Part shown: in pieces, positions 9,086 through 18,957 of the stretch
Layout: each line of letters starts with the position of its first letter
Numbering within the stretch: position 1 is the first letter of the stretch
NCBI RefSeq assembly: GCF_022808855.1
Contig: NZ_JAKZLF010000003.1
Coordinates: 62,001-126,000, forward strand
DNA length: 64,000 bases
Source: Anaeromyxobacter soli
GTDB taxonomy: Bacteria > Myxococcota > Myxococcia > Myxococcales > Anaeromyxobacteraceae
Direction: 5' to 3'
Program-made: the position numbers and the translations under genes
Notes under the pieces: model-generated
Databases searched by the model: none
What the model was told of the DNA's origin: nothing
Seen by the model: only the letters and a program-made list of their open reading frames with translations

Positions 9086-9748
9086 GCGCGGGACTCTGCC
9101 AAACGGGCGACGCCGCGTCGAGTGTTTGGGCGCCGGCGTTGGCTACTGATGACCTGCGAGCACCTCGAGGAACGTGCACGGGCGCCCGCTCCACATCGCC
9201 CGCAGGCACCGCACGTAGAACACGGGACCGAACAGCCGCACGATGGTGACGGAGTGGAACAGCACGTCCCTGCCTGTGATCGCGCCCTGCACGCAGCGGG
9301 TGGATTGCATCGGCGGTGCCGGACGGCGCCGCGTCGCCCCGCGGGGAACCTCTCCAATCTGCAAGAGAATCCCCGGGGAGCCCGTTCGGGCGAGCGCGGA
9401 AGCCGTGAACTTTCCCGCCCCCTGGGGCGACGAATTTACAGCCTGCCGGTCGAGGGGGTGGCGCATTGCAGTTTTGAATCGAATGCTTTCAACCCTGAAA
9501 GGTCCGGACTGGATGCTTTTCAGCCCCGATCCGGAACATCTCGGGATCGTGGGACATATTTTCAGAACCCGAGTGGGCACGTCGATTGAAAGTCATCCCG
9601 CCAGGACGTTCGCATCGGCTTGGGGTCACCCCCCCCGCACTCCGAGCCGGCAGCCGGGCGTCCACTTGGGAGCTCTCGGCGCGGTCGCTTTCACCGTCGC
9701 TCGTACAACGCCGAAGACGGCGCCGAGAGCTGCCCTTTTCCTCTTCCT
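9086..9748. other. Gene-poor, A+T-richer intergenic region
   Basis: About 660 bases lie between the membrane protein and mutL. The middle part, roughly 9410-9610, is visibly richer in A and T than the rest of the window (runs such as gaatttaca, gttttgaatcg and cataatttt-like stretches). I see no RNA gene, no convincing terminator and no strong coding signal apart from a possible short minus-strand frame at 9143-9310. Confidence 0.6.
9143..9310 (-). CDS. Possible small protein of about 55 residues
   Basis: The last part of this minus-strand frame looks protein-like (FHSVTIVRLFGPVFYVRC, then CTFLEVLAGHQ at the C-terminus), with amphipathic aromatic and basic residues. No Shine-Dalgarno sequence is clear at the ATG at 9310, and the frame stays open further upstream to 9580 with less protein-like composition. 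I do not recognise a family with certainty. It may be a real small membrane-associated protein or chance. Confidence 0.3.
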   Translation of the reverse strand: MQSTRCVQGAITGRDVLFHSVTIVRLFGPVFYVRCLRAMWSGRPCTFLEVLAGHQ

Positions 9749-11566
9749 TCAGCGTCGACCGACCCGCCGCTCGAGCTCCGAGAGCGGGAGCTCGAAGACC
9801 ACCGGCCGTCCGTGGGGGCAGCGCGCCTTGAAGTCGATGGCGTCGAGCCCGTCGAGCAGGGCGCGCGCCTCCTCCGGCGCGACGTCCTGGTTCGCGCGGA
9901 CGGCGGCGTGGCAGGCCATCGTGGCGAGCAGATCGTGCAGCGCCTCGTCCACGGCGCTGCCGGTCCCCACGAGCTCGAGCTGACCCGCGAGATCGAGGAG
10001 CAGCCCCTCGAGGTCGACGCCGGCGAGCGCGGCCGGGGTGCCCTTCACGGCGAAGCTGTCGCCGCCGAAGGGCTCGACGTCGAACCCCAGCCGGCCGAGC
10101 TCGGCGAGCCCGCCCTCGAGCGCCCGGGCGACCGCGGGAGGGAGCGTCACGACCTGAGGCAGCAGGAACGGCTGCACGGGGAGCTGCCTTGTCCGGAATG
10201 CCTCGCGCAGGCGGTGGAACAGGAGCCGCTCATGGCTCGCGTGCTGATCGATGACGACGAGCGTCCCGCCCGGGGCCTCGCACAGGAGGTAGGTCCGCGC
10301 GTGCTGCCCCACGTAGCGGAGCGAGGCGAAGTACCCGCCAGGCCGCGCCGTGCCCGTCTCGTCCGAGATCGGAAACGCGAACGCGGCCGAGGTGCCCGGC
10401 GCCGGCCTCGGGGGCGCGACGAGCGCGCCGCTCCCCTCCGGCGCGTGGGCCTCTCGCGCCCAGGCGAGCACCGCCGCCGTCTCCTCGCCGCCCGCGATCC
10501 CGTCGCCGGAGGGCACGAGCGCGTGGGGCGTGGTGGCGGCCCCCGTGCCCGCCGCGCCGCGGCCGTGTGCGAGCCAGGGGGCGGTGCGGAGCGTGCCGGC
10601 GATCGCGTGGAACAGGGCGTCGTACACCTCGCGCGCCTCCGCGAACCGCACCTCCAGCTTCTGCGGGTGCACGTTCACGTCGACGCGGTCGAGGGGCAGC
10701 TCGACGAACAGCACGCCCGCGGGGTGCCGCCCCGGCGGCAACGTCCCCGCGAACGCGCGGAGCACCGCGTGAGCGGCCCCCCGGTCGCGGATGTAGCGGC
10801 CGTTCACGAAGAGATAGAGCGCGCGCCCGGTCGCCTCCGAGTGATCGGGTGAGCACACGAGTCCGCGCACCCGGACCGGGCCGCGCGCGGCGTCCACCGG
10901 CACGAGGTGCCGGTGCGCGTCGCGGCCGAGCGCCTGCGCGGCGCGATCGGCGAGCTCCGCACCGGCGCGAGCGCCGAGGACGAGCCGCCCGGCGGACCGC
11001 AGCGTGAAGCCGACGTCCGGGCGCGCGAGGGCGAGGCGCACCACCGCCTCGCTGACGTGGCCGGCCTCGGTCGGCGGTGCGCGCATGAACTTGCGGCGCG
11101 CCGGGGTGTTGAAGAAGAGGTCCCGCACCTCGATGGTGGTGCCGCGCGGACGCGCGACGGGGCCCGCCGCGACGCGCGCGCCGCCCTCGATCTCGAGCCG
11201 GGTCCCGGCGCCGTCCTCCGCCGCTGCGGTGTCGAGCCGGAACCGCGCCACCGACGCGATCGCCGGCAGCGCCTCGCCGCGGAACCCCATCGTCGCGATG
11301 GCCGCGAGGCCGGCGGCGTCCCGCAGCTTCGACGTGGCGTGCCGCTCGAGCGCGAGGTGGGCGTCCTCGCTCGCCATCCCGCACCCGTCGTCGGCGACCC
11401 GCACCAGCGCGAGGCCGCCCTCCTCCACGTCGATCGCGACGGAGGTCGCGCCGGCGTCGAGCGCGTTCTCGACGAGCTCCTTCACGATGGACGCCGGGCG
11501 CTCCACCACCTCGCCCGCGGCGATCTGGTTCACGAGCCCGGGCGGAAGGACCTGGATGCGCGGCAT
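9749..11566 (-). CDS. mutL: DNA mismatch repair protein MutL
   Basis: This is a 605-residue GHKL ATPase that couples MutS mismatch recognition to strand removal. The N-terminal ATPase motifs are intact: [13 protein letters not shown] at 30-42, DDGCGM at about 59-64, GFRGEAL at 94-100, and a [19 protein letters not shown] segment near 165. The C-terminal dimerisation domain carries an endonuclease-type motif DQHASHER near 440, plus ACHAAVRA and CPHGRP metal-site motifs. The last acidic residue of the usual DQHA(X)2E(X)4E pattern is a histidine here. The frame is open far upstream by chance; the ATG at 11566 matches the conserved MutL N-terminus. It is transcribed away from the acyltransferase gene. 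Confidence 0.96.
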   Translation of the reverse strand: MPRIQVLPPGLVNQIAAGEVVERPASIVKELVENALDAGATSVAIDVEEGGLALVRVADDGCGMASEDAHLALERHATSKLRDAAGLAAIATMGFRGEALPAIASVARFRLDTAAAEDGAGTRLEIEGGARVAAGPVARPRGTTIEVRDLFFNTPARRKFMRAPPTEAGHVSEAVVRLALARPDVGFTLRSAGRLVLGARAGAELADRAAQALGRDAHRHLVPVDAARGPVRVRGLVCSPDHSEATGRALYLFVNGRYIRDRGAAHAVLRAFAGTLPPGRHPAGVLFVELPLDRVDVNVHPQKLEVRFAEAREVYDALFHAIAGTLRTAPWLAHGRGAAGTGAATTPHALVPSGDGIAGGEETAAVLAWAREAHAPEGSGALVAPPRPAPGTSAAFAFPISDETGTARPGGYFASLRYVGQHARTYLLCEAPGGTLVVIDQHASHERLLFHRLREAFRTRQLPVQPFLLPQVVTLPPAVARALEGGLAELGRLGFDVEPFGGDSFAVKGTPAALAGVDLEGLLLDLAGQLELVGTGSAVDEALHDLLATMACHAAVRANQDVAPEEARALLDGLDAIDFKARCPHGRPVVFELPLSELERRVGRR

Positions 11567-11628
11567 CGCGGTGTCGTACCACACCGCCCGGACCCGCGGT
11601 GCCGGGTGGCCCGTCCCCGTCCGTCCGT

Positions 11629-11658
11629 TTGACGAGCGTGGGTACACCCGTCTATGAG
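11629..11658 (+). promoter_or_regulatory. Putative sigma70-type promoter for the acyltransferase gene
   Basis: A TTGACG box (11629-11634) and TATGAG (11653-11658) are separated by 18 bases. The -10 box overlaps the first in-frame ATG (11654), so a transcript from here would begin near 11665 and might use the second ATG at 11666 with almost no leader. This is seen by eye only. Confidence 0.35.
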
Positions 11659-12937
11659 GTGCGCGATGGCGGGAGGGAAGAGCCGAGGCCGAACGGGAGC
11701 CGGGAAGCGCACGCGCGCGCCCAGGCCCGAGGCCCGCGCACGTCCCGCGCCCAGGCCCAAGCCCACGCATCCGGTGCTGGGGAACGACCCGTTCGCGCGG
11801 GGTGCAGCGCCGCGCGAGCCGGTGCCCGCGGTGGCGCGCGCCGGGGTGAGCGGACCGATCCCGACCTCGACCTCGACCCCAGCCGCGACCACGACCAGGA
11901 TCCCGACCCCGACCCCGACCCCGACCGCACCTCAGGCCCCCTCCCCCGACGCCGCGCGGCTCCGCGCCGCCGCCGATCGGCTCGGCGCGCTGGAGCACCG
12001 CGTCGAGAGCACGCTCGAGGGGCTCGAGCACCGGCTCGCCGACGTCGCCGGCCGCGCGGGGCTCGCGTCGGCCGCCGGGGAGCTGAGGGAGACGCTCGCC
12101 CGGCTGTTGCCGCGCGTGAAGCACGCGCTCGGGAGCGCGATCGACCTGGCGCGCCTGCTCGAGCCACCCGAGCGGCTCGACCGGTACGGGCTCGACGCGC
12201 GCTTCCACGAGCGAGCGCAGCCGCTCCTCGACCTGCTGTACGCGACCTGGTGGCGCACCGAGGCGCGCGGCCTCGACCGCGTGCCGCCGGCCGGTGCCGC
12301 CATCGTCGTCGCGAACCACGCAGGGGCCGTGCCGTGGGACGCGCTCGTGCTCCGGCACGCGCTCCACCGCGACCACCCCGCCCGGCGAGACCTCCGTCCC
12401 CTCCTCGACGATCGCGAGGCCGGGCTGCCCGTGTTCGGTGCGCTCGCGATCCGCCTCGGGGCGATCCGTGCCGCGCCCGAGCCCGCAGAGCGCATCCTGC
12501 GGGACGGGGGGCTCCTCGGCGTCTTCCCCGAGGGGAGCGCGGTCGCGCGGAAGGCGTGGGGCGAGCGCTACTGCATCGAGCGGTTCGGCCGCGGCGGCTT
12601 CGTGAAGCTCGCGCTCCGCACCGGCGCGCCCATCATCCCGTGCGCCATCGTGGGCAGCGAGGAAGCCTCCCCGGCCATCTCGCGGCCGGGCTGGCTCGGG
12701 GCGGCGCTCGGCCTCCCTGCCCTGCCCCTCGACTCGCTCCGGGTCGGCGCGGCCGGCCTCGTGCCGCTCCCTTCGCGCTGGTCGCTCCGGTTCGGCGATC
12801 CGATCGACCTGGGCGGCGCGGGCCCGGACGCGGTGCACGATCCCTCGACGGTGAGCGCCCTCACCGAGCGCGTGCGGTCGACGCTCCAGGCGATGCTCGA
12901 CGAGGATCTGGCCGCGCGTCGCTCCGTGTTCCTCTGA
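11654..12937 (+). CDS. Lysophospholipid acyltransferase family protein (PlsC-like)
   Basis: This encodes a 427-residue protein. Residues 1-95 are a basic, then Pro/Thr-rich disordered head encoded by hexanucleotide repeats (11870-11935). Helical sequence follows, and then a PlsC-type acyltransferase domain. The domain shows the acceptor motif NHAGAVPWD (H with D six residues on, rather than the classical four) and the FPEG motif in GVFPEGS. It probably transfers an acyl chain to a lysophospholipid or related lipid at the inner membrane face. The true start may be ATG 11654 or 11666. It converges on pgi across a short hairpin. Confidence 0.88.
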   Translation: MRCAMAGGKSRGRTGAGKRTRAPRPEARARPAPRPKPTHPVLGNDPFARGAAPREPVPAVARAGVSGPIPTSTSTPAATTTRIPTPTPTPTAPQAPSPDAARLRAAADRLGALEHRVESTLEGLEHRLADVAGRAGLASAAGELRETLARLLPRVKHALGSAIDLARLLEPPERLDRYGLDARFHERAQPLLDLLYATWWRTEARGLDRVPPAGAAIVVANHAGAVPWDALVLRHALHRDHPARRDLRPLLDDREAGLPVFGALAIRLGAIRAAPEPAERILRDGGLLGVFPEGSAVARKAWGERYCIERFGRGGFVKLALRTGAPIIPCAIVGSEEASPAISRPGWLGAALGLPALPLDSLRVGAAGLVPLPSRWSLRFGDPIDLGGAGPDAVHDPSTVSALTERVRSTLQAMLDEDLAARRSVFL

Positions 12938-12984
12938 CCGGCGGCTTTCGGGGCCGCGTCGACCGCGGACGAACGCCGGCGCCG

Positions 12985-13000
12985 GCGAGCTCCAGCTCGC
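12985..13000. terminator. Short hairpin between convergent acyltransferase and pgi genes
   Basis: The inverted repeat GCGAGCT / AGCTCGC is separated by 2 bases, directly next to the pgi stop codon. It may serve both strands. It is modest in length and has no T-run. Confidence 0.4.
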
Positions 13001-13002
13001 GT

Positions 13003-14385
13003 CTAGCCGAGGACGAGGGCGGGGTCGGTGTGGGCCCGCGCGAGCAGCTCGTCGCGGGCCTGCTCGTAGCCAGGGCGGCCGAGGAGCCCCTGGGCGTAGC
13101 GCTTGCCGGCCTCCACCCCGGGCTGGTCGAACGCGTTCACCCCGTACAGGCCGCCCGCGTACGCGGTGGCGAGCTCGAGGAGCATCAGGAGCTCTCCCAT
13201 GGCCCGCGCGTCGAGGCGCGGGAGCTGGATCGAGACCGTGGGGCGCCCCGCCTTGCGCAGCGCGGCCTCGGTCGCGCGCCGCTCCGCCTCGATGAGCTCG
13301 CCCATCGTGTGGCCGTCGAGGTACGCGATCTCTCCATGCGGGCGGTACGTGTCGGGCACCGGGATCGACACGTCGGCCCGCGGCTGGACGACCCGCACGA
13401 ACGTCACGACCTTGTCGTGCGGCCCCTCCATCATGAGCTGCATCGAGGAGTGCTGGTCGGTGGCGCCCACCGCGCGGAACGGCGTCGGGCCGACCTCGGG
13501 GCGCTTCCCGAGCGACTCCGCCCAGAGCTGCACGAACCAGTCGCCCGTGTCGCGCAGCCCGTCCGCGTAGGGCATGAGCACGTGGATCCGCCGCCCCTTT
13601 TGCCGGTCCATGAGGTGCAGCACGCCGGCGTAGAGGAGCGCCGGGTTCTCGCGCAGCGCGCCGGAGCGGCAGCGCGCCTCCATCGCGGCGGCCCCCGCGA
13701 GGAGCGCGGTGAGGTCGACCCCGCCCGCGGCGGCCGGCAGGAGCCCCACGGCGCTGAGCGCGCTGAAGCGGCCGCCCACGCTCGCCGGCACCGGCAGCGC
13801 CCGCAGCCCCTCCGCGTCGGCGATGGCGCGGAGGGCGCCCTTCGCCGGGTCGGTCACGAGGACGCAGCGCGCGCGGTACCCCTCCTCGCCGAACCGGGCG
13901 ATGCAGCGCTCCCGCAGCACGAGGTGCTGCGCCATGGTCTCGGCGGTGCCGCCGGACTTCGTGATGGTGGCGAAGCAGGTCTCCTCGAGCTCGAGCGTGC
14001 CGAGGAGCGCCTCGAAGGTGGCGGGGTCCGAGTTGTCCGGGAAGAAGACGCGCATGGCGCCGCGCCGGTCGCGCGGCAGGAGGTTGTGGAAGGGGTGCGT
14101 GAGCGCCGAGAGGATGGCGCGGCCGCCGAGGGAGCTGCCGCCGATCCCGAGCACGACGAGGTTCTCGAACCGGGCGGCGAGATCGCGCGCGAGCGCGGCG
14201 CTCGCGTCGGCCGTGGCCGCGTCCCGCGGCAGGTCGGCGAAGCCGAGCTCGCCCGAGCGGCGCCGCGCCTCGAACCCGTCGAAGGCGGCCGCGGCGGAGG
14301 GCGCGAGCGCGTCGAGCGCGTCCGCGCCGAGGCCGTCGGCGGCGGCGTCGAAGCAGCCGTTCACGTCGAGTGACAGGCGATCCAT
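13003..14385 (-). CDS. pgi: Glucose-6-phosphate isomerase
   Basis: This 460-residue enzyme interconverts glucose-6-phosphate and fructose-6-phosphate in glycolysis and gluconeogenesis. The first sugar-isomerase half contains [14 protein letters not shown] and TKSGGTAET. The second half carries the family signature region with [12 protein letters not shown] and DKVVTFV. The C-terminus includes the [16 protein letters not shown] segment with a conserved active-site lysine. The length is in the range of the shorter bacterial PGI type. The ATG at 14385 agrees with the start of the family; the longer open frame upstream is noise. It appears to be transcribed alone. Confidence 0.96.
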   Translation of the reverse strand: MDRLSLDVNGCFDAAADGLGADALDALAPSAAAAFDGFEARRRSGELGFADLPRDAATADASAALARDLAARFENLVVLGIGGSSLGGRAILSALTHPFHNLLPRDRRGAMRVFFPDNSDPATFEALLGTLELEETCFATITKSGGTAETMAQHLVLRERCIARFGEEGYRARCVLVTDPAKGALRAIADAEGLRALPVPASVGGRFSALSAVGLLPAAAGGVDLTALLAGAAAMEARCRSGALRENPALLYAGVLHLMDRQKGRRIHVLMPYADGLRDTGDWFVQLWAESLGKRPEVGPTPFRAVGATDQHSSMQLMMEGPHDKVVTFVRVVQPRADVSIPVPDTYRPHGEIAYLDGHTMGELIEAERRATEAALRKAGRPTVSIQLPRLDARAMGELLMLLELATAYAGGLYGVNAFDQPGVEAGKRYAQGLLGRPGYEQARDELLARAHTDPALVLG

Positions 14386-14477
14386 GGGTTCCCTCCCGGT
14401 GCGCCGCCACTCTAGCGACGGTCCGCCGCGCTGGCGAGGACTCGCGGCGCGGGGGCCCCGACGGTGTCCGACGGCCC

Positions 14478-15359
14478 TCAGCCCGGATCCGGGACTGCGG
14501 CGGAGCGGGGCGCCGCCCCCGCGGTCGTGCGGTGGGCGAAGCGGACGCGGTCCGGCGCCATCCGGAGGTCGCGCACCAGGCCGACCGCGGAGAGGAGCCG
14601 GAGCGCGTAGAAGGAGACGTCGATCTCCCACCAGAAGAAGCCCTGGTGCGCCGTCGACGGGTAGAAGTGGTGGTTGTTGTGCCACCCCTCCCCGAGCGTG
14701 AGGAGCGCGAGCAGGAGGCTGTTCCGGGAGCCGTCCCCCGTCTCGTAGCGCCGGCGGCCGAACACGTGGGCGAGCGAGTTGATGGCGAACGTCCCGTGCC
14801 ACAGGAGCACCGTCGAGACGCAGAAGCCCCAGAGGAACGCCGGCAGCCCACCCGCCAGGAAGAGGCCGCCCCCGAGGGCGAGCGGCACGGCGAGGTGCCA
14901 GCGGTCGAGGACGCGGAGCTCGGGGTAGACGGCGAGGTCCTTCACCCGCTCGAGCTTCGTCGCGTCGTAGCGGCGCGCCAGGATCCAGCCGACGTGGCTC
15001 CACCAGAAGCCGCGCTCGAGCGGCGAGTGCACGTCCTCGGGGCCGTCGGAGTACCGGTGGTGGTCCCGGTGGTGGGCGGCCCACCAGAGCGGCCCCTTCT
15101 GGACGGCCGACGCGCCGAGCACCGCCAGGGCGAGCTGGAAGGGGCGCGACGTGCGGAACGCGCGGTGCGAGAAGTAACGGTGGTACCCGGCCGTCACGCC
15201 GAACATCCGGAGGAGGTAGAGACCGACGGCGAGGGCGATGTAGCGGCCCTCGACGGGCGCGAGGAAGGGCGTCGCGAGGGCGGCCGCATGGACCGCGAAG
15301 AACGGGAGGGAGTGACCCCAGTGGATCGCGTCGAGGTTCCGGGGAGGCGTGGTCGTCAT
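14478..15359 (-). CDS. Fatty acid desaturase (acyl-CoA delta-9 type)
   Basis: This 293-residue integral membrane di-iron enzyme introduces a cis double bond into fatty acyl chains. The three histidine boxes are present: HRYFSH at 60-65, HRDHH at 97-101 and HNNHH near 229-233. Hydrophobic segments surround them at about 15-55 and 160-205. The motif set and length fit the stearoyl-CoA-type desaturase family. It follows pgi on the same strand with 92 bases between the two. It probably adjusts membrane fluidity. Confidence 0.94.
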   Translation of the reverse strand: MTTTPPRNLDAIHWGHSLPFFAVHAAALATPFLAPVEGRYIALAVGLYLLRMFGVTAGYHRYFSHRAFRTSRPFQLALAVLGASAVQKGPLWWAAHHRDHHRYSDGPEDVHSPLERGFWWSHVGWILARRYDATKLERVKDLAVYPELRVLDRWHLAVPLALGGGLFLAGGLPAFLWGFCVSTVLLWHGTFAINSLAHVFGRRRYETGDGSRNSLLLALLTLGEGWHNNHHFYPSTAHQGFFWWEIDVSFYALRLLSAVGLVRDLRMAPDRVRFAHRTTAGAAPRSAAVPDPG

Positions 15360-15523
15360 CTCCGGGCGATCTGGCGAGCGGCCGTCATGGGCGGGTCACC
15401 GCGCGCACGGTGGCCCGCCCCGCGGCGGAGCGCGGGGGATGCGCCATGCTGGATCGAGGACCACCCTTCGTGTGGGAGGGCCGGGGACCGGCGGGGAGCT
15501 CCTTCCGACCGCCTGGCTGCGCC

Positions 15524-15934
15524 ATGGAGATGCTCGAGACCCCCACGACGGTCGAGGCGGCGAACGACGTCCAGAAGGAGGCGTTCATCCGCCTCATGGC
15601 CGAGACGCTCCCGCTCGCGGGCTACTCGGGGGTTCGGGCCGATCTCCCGGGCTGGGACCAGCCCGAGGTGATCCACGGCGCGATGCGCGATCACCGCCCG
15701 GCGCTCTTCTGCGACGCCCCGAAGCCGGTGTTCCTCGACGTGCTCTCACCCGGTCCGGTGACGCTCGAGGACGTCGCGAGCCGGTGGCAGCTCTTCGCCT
15801 CCGCCGCGGAGCTCACCGGGGGCGAGTTCCACGTCGTCATCCCACGCTGGGTGGCGGGGCGCGACGGGAAGCAGATCGCGAAGCAGATCGCCGAGCTCGT
15901 CGGCGTCCGCATCGGCTTCATCTGGGCTGTCTAG
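15524..15934 (+). CDS. Conserved-looking protein of unknown function (136 aa)
   Basis: This is a soluble, mixed alpha/beta protein without signal peptide or membrane segment. It has a central VFLDVLSPGPVTLEDVA stretch and ends in GVRIGFIWAV. I do not recognise the family. The frame extends upstream to 15410, but ATG 15524 (or 15530) fits better because the upstream sequence is Pro/Gly/Arg-rich noise. It stops 12 bases before the converging heme lipoprotein gene. Confidence 0.7.
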   Translation: MEMLETPTTVEAANDVQKEAFIRLMAETLPLAGYSGVRADLPGWDQPEVIHGAMRDHRPALFCDAPKPVFLDVLSPGPVTLEDVASRWQLFASAAELTGGEFHVVIPRWVAGRDGKQIAKQIAELVGVRIGFIWAV

Positions 15935-15946
15935 CCGCCCTTTTCC

Positions 15947-16762
15947 TCACGGCGCCGACGCGGAGGAGGTGGACGGCGCAGCCGCTCCGCCCTCGCCCGC
16001 CGCGGCCACGGCCCGCAGGAACGCCCAGAGATCCTCGCTCGCCTCGGCTCCCGGCGGCTCGATCCCATCGGTGCGGGCCGGATGGCTGCGCATCAGCTCC
16101 CGGAAACGGTCGTGCGACAGCCGCTCCGCGACCGCCGTGAGATCCGGCCCGCGCTCCCCGCCGGCGGTCCGCAGCCGGTGACAGGCGACGCAGCGCGCGC
16201 CGAACTCGCCCGACCCGAGCCGGGCCCGGTCGGAGGCGCCCGGGGGCGCGGCGAGCGCCGTCCCGAGCGTCTTCTGCCAGAAGACGATCTCGAGCGCGCG
16301 AACCCCGTGCGCCCACCAGGAGGCCTGCCGGGGATCCGTGGTGAGCCCCGCCTGCTCCAGGTTGGGCCACGCGAGGACGCGCATCGCGATCGGCGCGCCG
16401 TCGGCCCGGTCCGCGACCACCGGCCGCAGCTGGCGGATCAGGGTGAGCGGGATGGGGACGGCCGTGCCCTCGGTGGTGCGCACGATGACGGTGTCCGTCC
16501 CCTTCTTCGGCGCGGCGCGCTCCGAGACGAGCAGCGCGAGCGGGGTGCCCTCCCAGAGCGCCTCGCGGCCGGAGACCGGATCGACGCCGCGCACGGCGCG
16601 CCGGGGGAGCGCGGCGAGGTCCTTCTCACCGAGCGCGTAAGGCCCTCCGTCGACGGCGCCGCGGATCTCGATCACCGTCTCGCCCTGCGCGGAGCGCGGC
16701 AGGCGCGCGCCGGAGGAGCACGCGGCGAGGGCGAGCAGGAGGACGAAGCGGACGTTTCTCAT
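15947..16762 (-). CDS. Lipoprotein with molybdopterin-oxidoreductase-like region and C-terminal cytochrome c domain
   Basis: This 271-residue predicted lipoprotein has a lipobox LAAC at 12-15. Residues at about 25-165 resemble the small sulfite-oxidase-like (molybdopterin-binding) fold, with IEIRG, the YALGEKDLAALP stretch and GTPLALLVS. A heme c site CVACH at 191-195 follows, then a c-type cytochrome tail with a possible axial methionine in ELMRSHP. It would sit in the periplasm attached to a membrane and pass electrons. The ATG at 16762 is followed by a positive N-terminus. The domain call for the middle part is tentative; the heme site is clear. Confidence 0.85.
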   Translation of the reverse strand: MRNVRFVLLLALAACSSGARLPRSAQGETVIEIRGAVDGGPYALGEKDLAALPRRAVRGVDPVSGREALWEGTPLALLVSERAAPKKGTDTVIVRTTEGTAVPIPLTLIRQLRPVVADRADGAPIAMRVLAWPNLEQAGLTTDPRQASWWAHGVRALEIVFWQKTLGTALAAPPGASDRARLGSGEFGARCVACHRLRTAGGERGPDLTAVAERLSHDRFRELMRSHPARTDGIEPPGAEASEDLWAFLRAVAAAGEGGAAAPSTSSASAP

Positions 16763-16811
16763 CGGCTGCCTTTCGGGATATCTTGCGCGCACTCTGAAGG
16801 AGTGATCCCGC

Positions 16812-17012
16812 ATGGCACGCGCGTTCATCGGAAGCATGGAGTGCCGGGTCGTGGTGGACAAGGATCTCGGCGACAGCTGGGCCGTCGCGGTGTACCCGCC
16901 CGCCGCGTCGCCGCTCGTCGTCAAGATCCAGGGCAACGACAAGGAGAAGGCGACGCTCGGCGCGCTCGAGGTCCTGCAGAAGGCCGGCAAGATCGATCGC
17001 TTCGAGCTCTGA
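16812..17012 (+). CDS. Small conserved-looking protein (66 aa)
   Basis: The ATG is preceded by a good Shine-Dalgarno GAAGGAG at a suitable distance. The 66-residue product is soluble and mixed alpha/beta (RVVVDKDLGDSWAVAVY, then KATLGALEVLQKAGKID). No family was recognised. It is divergent from the heme lipoprotein, with about 50 bases between the starts, so the two may share a regulatory region. Confidence 0.72.
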   Translation: MARAFIGSMECRVVVDKDLGDSWAVAVYPPAASPLVVKIQGNDKEKATLGALEVLQKAGKIDRFEL

Positions 17013-17073
17013 GCGGGGCCCGGCACGCCGCGGCGCGCGGCCCGTCCTCCGTGGGCGCGGCGCCTGCGCGGCC

Positions 17074-17820
17074 TCACCCGGGCTCCGTCCGGACCACCGC
17101 GCCGTCGGGGAGCGCCGCGAGCAGCTCCGCCAGCGCCGCGTCCACCCGCGTCCCGTCCTTCGCCTCGATCGTCACCTTCACGCGGTGATCGGCTTCGTCG
17201 AAGCGCGGGTAGCTGCCGATCTCCACCGCCGGGTGTGCCTCCGCGACGCGCGCGAGCGCCGGCGCGATCTCGTCCTCCCCGAGCGAGAGGAAGACGCACG
17301 CGAGGTGGAACGGATCGGCCGCGAGCAGGTGCGCGATCCGGTCGAATTGCCAGCGGAAGAACTGCGGCACTCCCGGGAGCATGACGACGTTCTCCACCAC
17401 GAGGGTCGGGAACGACGGGTCTCCGAGCAGGCGCGTCCCCTCGGGCACGTCCGCCATGCGCAGCGTCGCCTCGGGCGGCTCCGCCCCGTCGTGATGGCGG
17501 CGGTGCATCGCGCGGAGGCTCTCGACCAGCGCGCCCGAGCGCACGAGCCGGCGCCCGAGGGCGCGCGCCACGGCCGGGACCGTCACGTCGTCGTGGGTCG
17601 GGCCGACCCCGCCCGAGGTGAACACCCAGGTGGCGCGGCGACGGGCGCGGTCCACGGCGTCGACGACGTCGTCCACGCGGTCCGGGAGGGTCAGGATGGC
17701 GTCGAGCTGCACGCCGAGATCGCGCAGGCGGCGCGCGGCCCACGGGCCGTTCTCGTCCTGCACCTTCGCGGAGAGCACCTCGTTGCCGATGACGACGAGG
17801 ATCGCCGTGGGACCGGGCAT
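17074..17820 (-). CDS. CinA-like / molybdopterin-binding (MoaB/MogA fold) protein
   Basis: This 248-residue protein has the MoCF-biosynthesis fold. It begins TAILVVIGNEVLSAKVQDEN and contains the signature TSGGVGPTHDD at 68-78, then VVMLPGVPQFF. It matches the N-terminal domain of CinA but lacks the C-terminal nicotinamide-nucleotide amidase domain, being much shorter than the usual length of about 410. The role is uncertain and may be in nucleotide or cofactor metabolism. It is the last gene of the long minus-strand run, about 100 bases after tmk. Confidence 0.87.
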   Translation of the reverse strand: MPGPTAILVVIGNEVLSAKVQDENGPWAARRLRDLGVQLDAILTLPDRVDDVVDAVDRARRRATWVFTSGGVGPTHDDVTVPAVARALGRRLVRSGALVESLRAMHRRHHDGAEPPEATLRMADVPEGTRLLGDPSFPTLVVENVVMLPGVPQFFRWQFDRIAHLLAADPFHLACVFLSLGEDEIAPALARVAEAHPAVEIGSYPRFDEADHRVKVTIEAKDGTRVDAALAELLAALPDGAVVRTEPG

Positions 17821-17923
17821 CCCATCTAAGTAGAGGGCGCGCGCGAGATCCGCAAATCGCGCGACGGGGCGCGGCGCTGCCGCGGGGGCGTCTCGGGGCC
17901 GAAGGGCGGGTCCGCGGCCCGCG

Positions 17924-18577
17924 TCAGCGGCCGGAGCGGAGCTGCTCGACCGCGGCCCAGACCGCGTCCGCCACGGCCTCCACCGGCGCCTCGCCGTCGA
18001 GCTCCACCACGCGCTGTCCCGCGGCGCGGAGCAGCGCGATGCCGCGGTCGTAGCTCCGCGCCACCGCGCGCTGGAAGTCCGACACCTCGTACAGCTCCGG
18101 GTCCATCGTCGCGGCGCGCCGCCGCTTCAACGCCACCGCCGCGCGGGCGCGCAGGAAGAGCGTCACGTCCGGCGTGGCCGCGCGGGCGTTCACCGCCTCG
18201 ACCCAGGCCAGCGCGCCGGTCGTGAGCCCCTGGTAGGCGAGCGACGAGAGGGTGAAGCGGTCCGAGACGACGTCGACGCCCTCCGCCAGCTTGGGGGCGA
18301 TCTCGGCGGCGACGTGGTCGAGGCGATCGGCGGCGAAGAGCAGCGCGAGCGCGCCGGGATCGAGCTCGCCCTGCCCCCGCCCGCCCACGACCCGCCGCGA
18401 TAGCGCCTGGCGGACGAGGCTCCCGATCGGACCTCCGGACGGCTCGGCGGTGACGTGGACCGCCCGGCCCGCGCCGCGGAGGCGATCGCCGAGCAGACGC
18501 GCCTGCGTCGTCGTCCCGGCCCCGTCGAGCCCCTCGAGGACGATGAAGCGGCCGCGGCGGACGCGCCTCGCCGGCAT
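17924..18577 (-). CDS. tmk: Thymidylate kinase
   Basis: This 217-residue P-loop kinase phosphorylates dTMP to dTDP. FIVLEGLDGAGTTTQ near the N-terminus is the phosphate loop, and SDRFTLSSLAYQG contains the DR motif for the phosphoryl donor and acceptor. The LID region follows around RRRAATMDPEL. The ATG at 18577 begins 1 base after the stop of the small membrane protein gene, so the two are translationally linked. Confidence 0.93.
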   Translation of the reverse strand: MPARRVRRGRFIVLEGLDGAGTTTQARLLGDRLRGAGRAVHVTAEPSGGPIGSLVRQALSRRVVGGRGQGELDPGALALLFAADRLDHVAAEIAPKLAEGVDVVSDRFTLSSLAYQGLTTGALAWVEAVNARAATPDVTLFLRARAAVALKRRRAATMDPELYEVSDFQRAVARSYDRGIALLRAAGQRVVELDGEAPVEAVADAVWAAVEQLRSGR

Positions 18578-18578
18578 G

Positions 18579-18947
18579 TCAGTGATCGAGCCCCAGCAAG
18601 CCGCGGAGCGCGAGCAGGCGGGAGAAGAGCGCGTCCTCGTCGCGCATCAGGCGCCGCGCGCGGAGCGCCTCGCGCACGGCGAGGACCGCGAGGACCGCGG
18701 CGAGCACGACGGCGAGGTAGAAGAACACCGGCGGTCCGGTCGGGATCTTCCGCGCGACGCCGGGCGCCGGGGTCCCCCAGCGATCCCAGCCGAGCTTCAC
18801 GGCGAGACCGATGCCGATGAGGGCCGCGAAGCCGACGTACGCGCCACGCCGGACGTGGTCGATCGAGCGGCGGATCTCGAGGCGCGCCGCGAGCGCGTCG
18901 TGCTCGGCGCGCAGCGCGGCGGGGTCCTGGGCGGGGGTGGTCACCAT
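18579..18947 (-). CDS. Small two-helix membrane protein
   Basis: This 122-residue protein has a charged N-terminus (residues 1-38) and two membrane segments (about 45-62 around YVGFAALIGIGLAVKLG, and about 78-98 around FFYLAVVLAAVLAVLAV). A basic C-terminal helix ends in LLGLDH. I chose ATG 18947; the frame is open to 18983. It sits between thrC (10 bases) and tmk (1 base), clearly in the same operon. The function is unknown. Confidence 0.8.
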   Translation of the reverse strand: MVTTPAQDPAALRAEHDALAARLEIRRSIDHVRRGAYVGFAALIGIGLAVKLGWDRWGTPAPGVARKIPTGPPVFFYLAVVLAAVLAVLAVREALRARRLMRDEDALFSRLLALRGLLGLDH

Positions 18948-18957
18948 CGGGCCGTTT

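Noticed and set aside
9455-9485. GTGGCGCATTGCA as a possible sigma54 promoter
   Set aside because: The distance between the GG and GC elements is too short for sigma54 and no gene follows in that direction at a sensible distance.
9143-9580. 145-codon minus-strand frame in the gap before mutL
   Set aside because: The upstream two thirds look non-coding and no Shine-Dalgarno is present at the first ATG. Only the last 55 codons are kept, as a low-confidence call.
11567-14851. Very long frame continuing upstream of mutL on the minus strand
   Set aside because: Only the part from ATG 11566 matches MutL. The rest overlaps the acyltransferase, pgi and desaturase genes and is low-complexity Arg-rich sequence.
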